Shown here in pieces: positions 2,959 through 5,153 of a DNA stretch of 5,153 nucleotides. Source of the stretch: Pseudomonadales bacterium (GTDB lineage: Bacteria > Pseudomonadota > Gammaproteobacteria > Pseudomonadales > Pseudohongiellaceae); contig JAITMI010000342.1 in assembly GCA_031277435.1 (NCBI GenBank), forward strand, positions 1-5,153, read 5' to 3'. Below the pieces are notes generated by a model. The model saw only the letters and a program-made list of their open reading frames with translations, made no database searches and was not told where the DNA came from. Position numbers and translations under genes: made by a program. Each line of letters begins with the position of its first letter. Position 1 is the stretch's first letter.

Positions 2959-5153
2959 ATGCTACGCGATTACCTGCGCTCTTTCTGGCGGATGCTGCGG
3001 AACAACAAGTTCACCAGCGCCATCAACATCGGCGGTTTGGCTCTGGGGCTGGCGGTATTTTTTGCTCTGACGTTCTACGTGCAGCGGGAGTTTTCCTGGG
3101 ATGCGCAGTGGGAGGGGGCGGAGCGGATTTACACGATCATGGGGCAGCGGGAAAGTCCCAACGGGAACAGCCCGCCCGCGCAGATCATAGTGCCCTATGT
3201 GCTGGGAACGAGCTTGCAAAACCGCAATCCTGAGGCTTTCGAGGTTTTCGCCAGAACACTGCGAACCTCTGGCGCTATCGAGGTCGATGGAGAACAGTAT
3301 TCCACTCATCTCTTGGATTACGCTGAACCAACTCTGCTGGATCTGGTGCAACTGGAAACGCTGGAAGGCTCACTGCAAGCGGTATTCGAAAATCCGCGCT
3401 TCATCGCTATCAGCGCGGACGCAGCCGCCGAACTATTCGGGAATCAATCGCCGCTGGATCACACGCTGAGCATCAATGCCAGGCAAGGAGGTTCAGCGGA
3501 CTTTACGATCAAAGCGGTTTACCGCGTTCCAGAACCAAGCGTACTGAATGAACTGGAACTCTTGGCCTTGCTCGACCCCGGCGCGCTACCAGACCCAACC
3601 AAGATATTGGACAGTTGGGATATGAACGCCAGCCTCCTGTATGTGACCAATTATTTCAAATTGCGGCCCGGTTTTTCCGCCAGCGAACTCGAAAGCGAAT
3701 TGCGCGTTTTCATGGATGAAAACAATTACATGAACCCTGGCATCGTGAGGGTCCGTTTTACATTCATGCCACTACGGGATTTGCATTTGCTGCCTTCGCT
3801 ATTCGAGCCGGGTGATGGCGACACCGCCGGGCTCTTACACGCTTTTGCCGCCATTGGTGCATTGGTGTTGTTGATCAGCGGTTGCAATTTCGTGATGCTG
3901 GCCACGCTGCGTTCGCTTGATCGCGTGCGCGAAGTTGGCATCCGCAAAGTGATGGGCGCGGAAACGGGGCAGTTGTTGCGTCAGTATTTATTGGATGTGT
4001 TGCTGCAAACTCTCATGGCGGCGCTCTTTGCCTGCGTTCTTTTGGAAATCAGCCTGCCGTGGTTACAAACAAAACTGGGCGTGCCCTTGGCCCTTGATCT
4101 TTTCAGTTGGCGCAACCTTGCTCAAGGTGTGTTTGTCTTGCTGGTTTTTGCGCTCTTGAGCGGCATTTATCCCGCTATATTGATGTCGCGCGGCAAGCCG
4201 GTGCAATTGTTACGCAACAGCGCCAGCTCGCTCGTATCCACTGGCAATACTCTGCGCAGGCTGTTGGTGGGAATTCAATTCGCGATTGTTATCGCGCTGC
4301 TACTGGCAAGCGCGGTGCTGTGGTTGCAGATCGACTACACACGCAACCGCAGCCGCGGCTACGACATGGATAATGTCATGCTTGTTCGAACAAGCGGCCC
4401 CGAGATTACGCAAAAAATGTCTACGGTACTGGACGAGTTCAATCGAGTACCGGGAGTAGCGGAGGCGGCCACCGGAAGCGCGAGCGTATCGCCGGGAGTA
4501 ATAGCGATTGTGACACCGGTGAGCGCCACCTACACGGCGGATGATGGCCAAGTAGTGAATGGTTCCATGCAAAGCGCCGGCATAGGCGCCGGTTATTTCC
4601 GCGTCATGGCGGTACCGCTGTTGGCGGGTCGCGAATTCTCGACGGAAATCGAAGGAACCGTTCCAGAAATCAGCGCTGAACAGGCCGCCGCGGACGTAAT
4701 CAACATCGTGCTGAATCTTGCCGCGACGCGAGAGATGGGTTTTGCATCTCCCGCCACGGCGCTTGATCGCTTGATTAAAGTGGGCTCTCAGCAGGCACGC
4801 ATAATCGGCGTAGTCGCCGATACCCAATTTTCTTCGGTGTTATTACCGCCGCAGCCTCAGTACTACCGCTATTCTCAGGGCAGCCAGCTTGCCATCAGGT
4901 TGGAACCAAACGCGGATCGCACCGCCGTCATCGCGGATTTACAGGCGATTTGGACGGCAATCGTGGGGGCCGTGCCTTTCGAGCCCTTGAGCGCGGACAT
5001 GCTGGAGCCCAATATGCTGGCGTCTGAAGAATCCAAGGCTCAAATCATCACCGGCAGCACCATATTGGCTTTGATAATCGCCCTCTTGGGCCTATACGGC
5101 TTAGTGGAAGCAACAGTCAATAAACGCACCAAGGAAATCGGCGTGCGCAAAGC
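2959..5153 (+). CDS. MacB/FtsX-type ABC transporter permease (C-terminus beyond window)
   Basis: An uninterrupted reading frame of 731 codons runs off the window. It encodes an inner-membrane permease without an ATPase domain, of the double MacB-PCD/FtsX kind. TM1 lies at about 21-41 and is followed by a first periplasmic core domain to about 290. TM2 (about 294-316), TM3 (about 343-364) and TM4 (about 386-408) form the first FtsX unit, with the coupling motif VREVGIRKVMGA at about 324-335 after TM2. The second half repeats the plan: TM5 (about 434-456), a periplasmic domain to about 695, TM6 (about 698-720) and the matching KRTKEIGVRK motif at the very edge. Some 70-90 residues with two more helices are expected beyond. 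Such permeases work by mechanotransmission with a LolD/MacB-like ATPase and often a periplasmic adaptor, handling lipoproteins, peptides or drugs; the substrate here is unknown. AAGAGGA at 2944-2950 lies eight bases before the ATG. No ATPase gene precedes it, so partners must lie downstream or elsewhere. Control is most likely from the sigma-54 promoter just upstream. Confidence 0.93.
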   Translation, partial: MLRDYLRSFWRMLRNNKFTSAINIGGLALGLAVFFALTFYVQREFSWDAQWEGAERIYTIMGQRESPNGNSPPAQIIVPYVLGTSLQNRNPEAFEVFARTLRTSGAIEVDGEQYSTHLLDYAEPTLLDLVQLETLEGSLQAVFENPRFIAISADAAAELFGNQSPLDHTLSINARQGGSADFTIKAVYRVPEPSVLNELELLALLDPGALPDPTKILDSWDMNASLLYVTNYFKLRPGFSASELESELRVFMDENNYMNPGIVRVRFTFMPLRDLHLLPSLFEPGDGDTAGLLHAFAAIGALVLLISGCNFVMLATLRSLDRVREVGIRKVMGAETGQLLRQYLLDVLLQTLMAALFACVLLEISLPWLQTKLGVPLALDLFSWRNLAQGVFVLLVFALLSGIYPAILMSRGKPVQLLRNSASSLVSTGNTLRRLLVGIQFAIVIALLLASAVLWLQIDYTRNRSRGYDMDNVMLVRTSGPEITQKMSTVLDEFNRVPGVAEAATGSASVSPGVIAIVTPVSATYTADDGQVVNGSMQSAGIGAGYFRVMAVPLLAGREFSTEIEGTVPEISAEQAAADVINIVLNLAATREMGFASPATALDRLIKVGSQQARIIGVVADTQFSSVLLPPQPQYYRYSQGSQLAIRLEPNADRTAVIADLQAIWTAIVGAVPFEPLSADMLEPNMLASEESKAQIITGSTILALIIALLGLYGLVEATVNKRTKEIGVRK

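Noticed and set aside
2907..3233. Plus-strand frame starting at 2907
   Set aside because: It begins within the sigma-54 promoter and overlaps the permease in another frame; its product has no recognisable family.
4300..4827. Long minus-strand open frame of 175 codons
   Set aside because: It lies wholly inside the permease coding frame, its product is rich in Arg, His and Tyr with no recognisable domain, and the plus-strand frame has clear FtsX motifs on both sides.
1..5153. CRISPR array, tRNA, rRNA, insertion sequence or integrase
   Set aside because: No regularly spaced repeats, cloverleaf-like segment, transposase motif or flanking direct repeats with terminal inverted repeats were seen.

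Overview
The window looks like chromosomal DNA of a GC-rich member of the Pseudomonadota, probably beta- or gammaproteobacterial. The grounds are a PA2778-type C39 lipoprotein, short GC-rich dispersed palindromes of a kind common in those classes, and a promoter region combining sigma-54 elements with an exact IHF consensus. The assignment is inferred from gene types and sites; no rRNA or other marker gene is present.

Layout. 1-111: a GC-rich hairpin repeat and leader. About 112-1029 (+): a C39-like cysteine peptidase with two TPRs and a lipoprotein signal that has no ATG, GTG or TTG start in front of it. 1030-1181: intergenic, with a small TGTGATCACA palindrome. 1182-1655 (+): an exported GlcG/HbpS-family protein. 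1656-1770: a dispersed-type palindrome and a bidirectional terminator separating two convergent genes. 1771-2049 (-): an AbrB/MazE-type antitoxin-like DNA-binding protein with no toxin gene beside it. 2050-2106: a divergent control region with two adjacent inverted repeats. 2107-2337 and 2334-2783 (+): a DUF4160 gene and a DUF2442-HTH gene overlapping by ATGA. 2784-2958: an elaborate control region. 2959 to the window end (+): a large MacB/FtsX-type ABC transporter permease, cut by the window edge.

Two regions deserve attention. The first is the 2.8-2.96 kb region, which has the full layout of an enhancer-dependent promoter. Two 16-bp palindromes of form TGTCCG-N4-CGGACA lie exactly 21 bp apart, followed by an exact IHF consensus and then a GG-N10-GC sigma-54 promoter with a start site about 37 bp before the permease ATG. 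This predicts that the permease is switched on by an NtrC-type activator encoded elsewhere. The second is the three-gene block at 1.77-2.78 kb. An orphan AbrB-type protein faces a coupled DUF4160/DUF2442-HTH pair across a 57-bp gap, and one of the palindromes in that gap fits exactly between candidate -35 and -10 boxes. This resembles a self-regulated toxin-antitoxin-like module, though toxicity is not shown by anything in the sequence.

The C39 lipoprotein and GlcG/HbpS-like genes show no obvious functional link to each other or to the permease.
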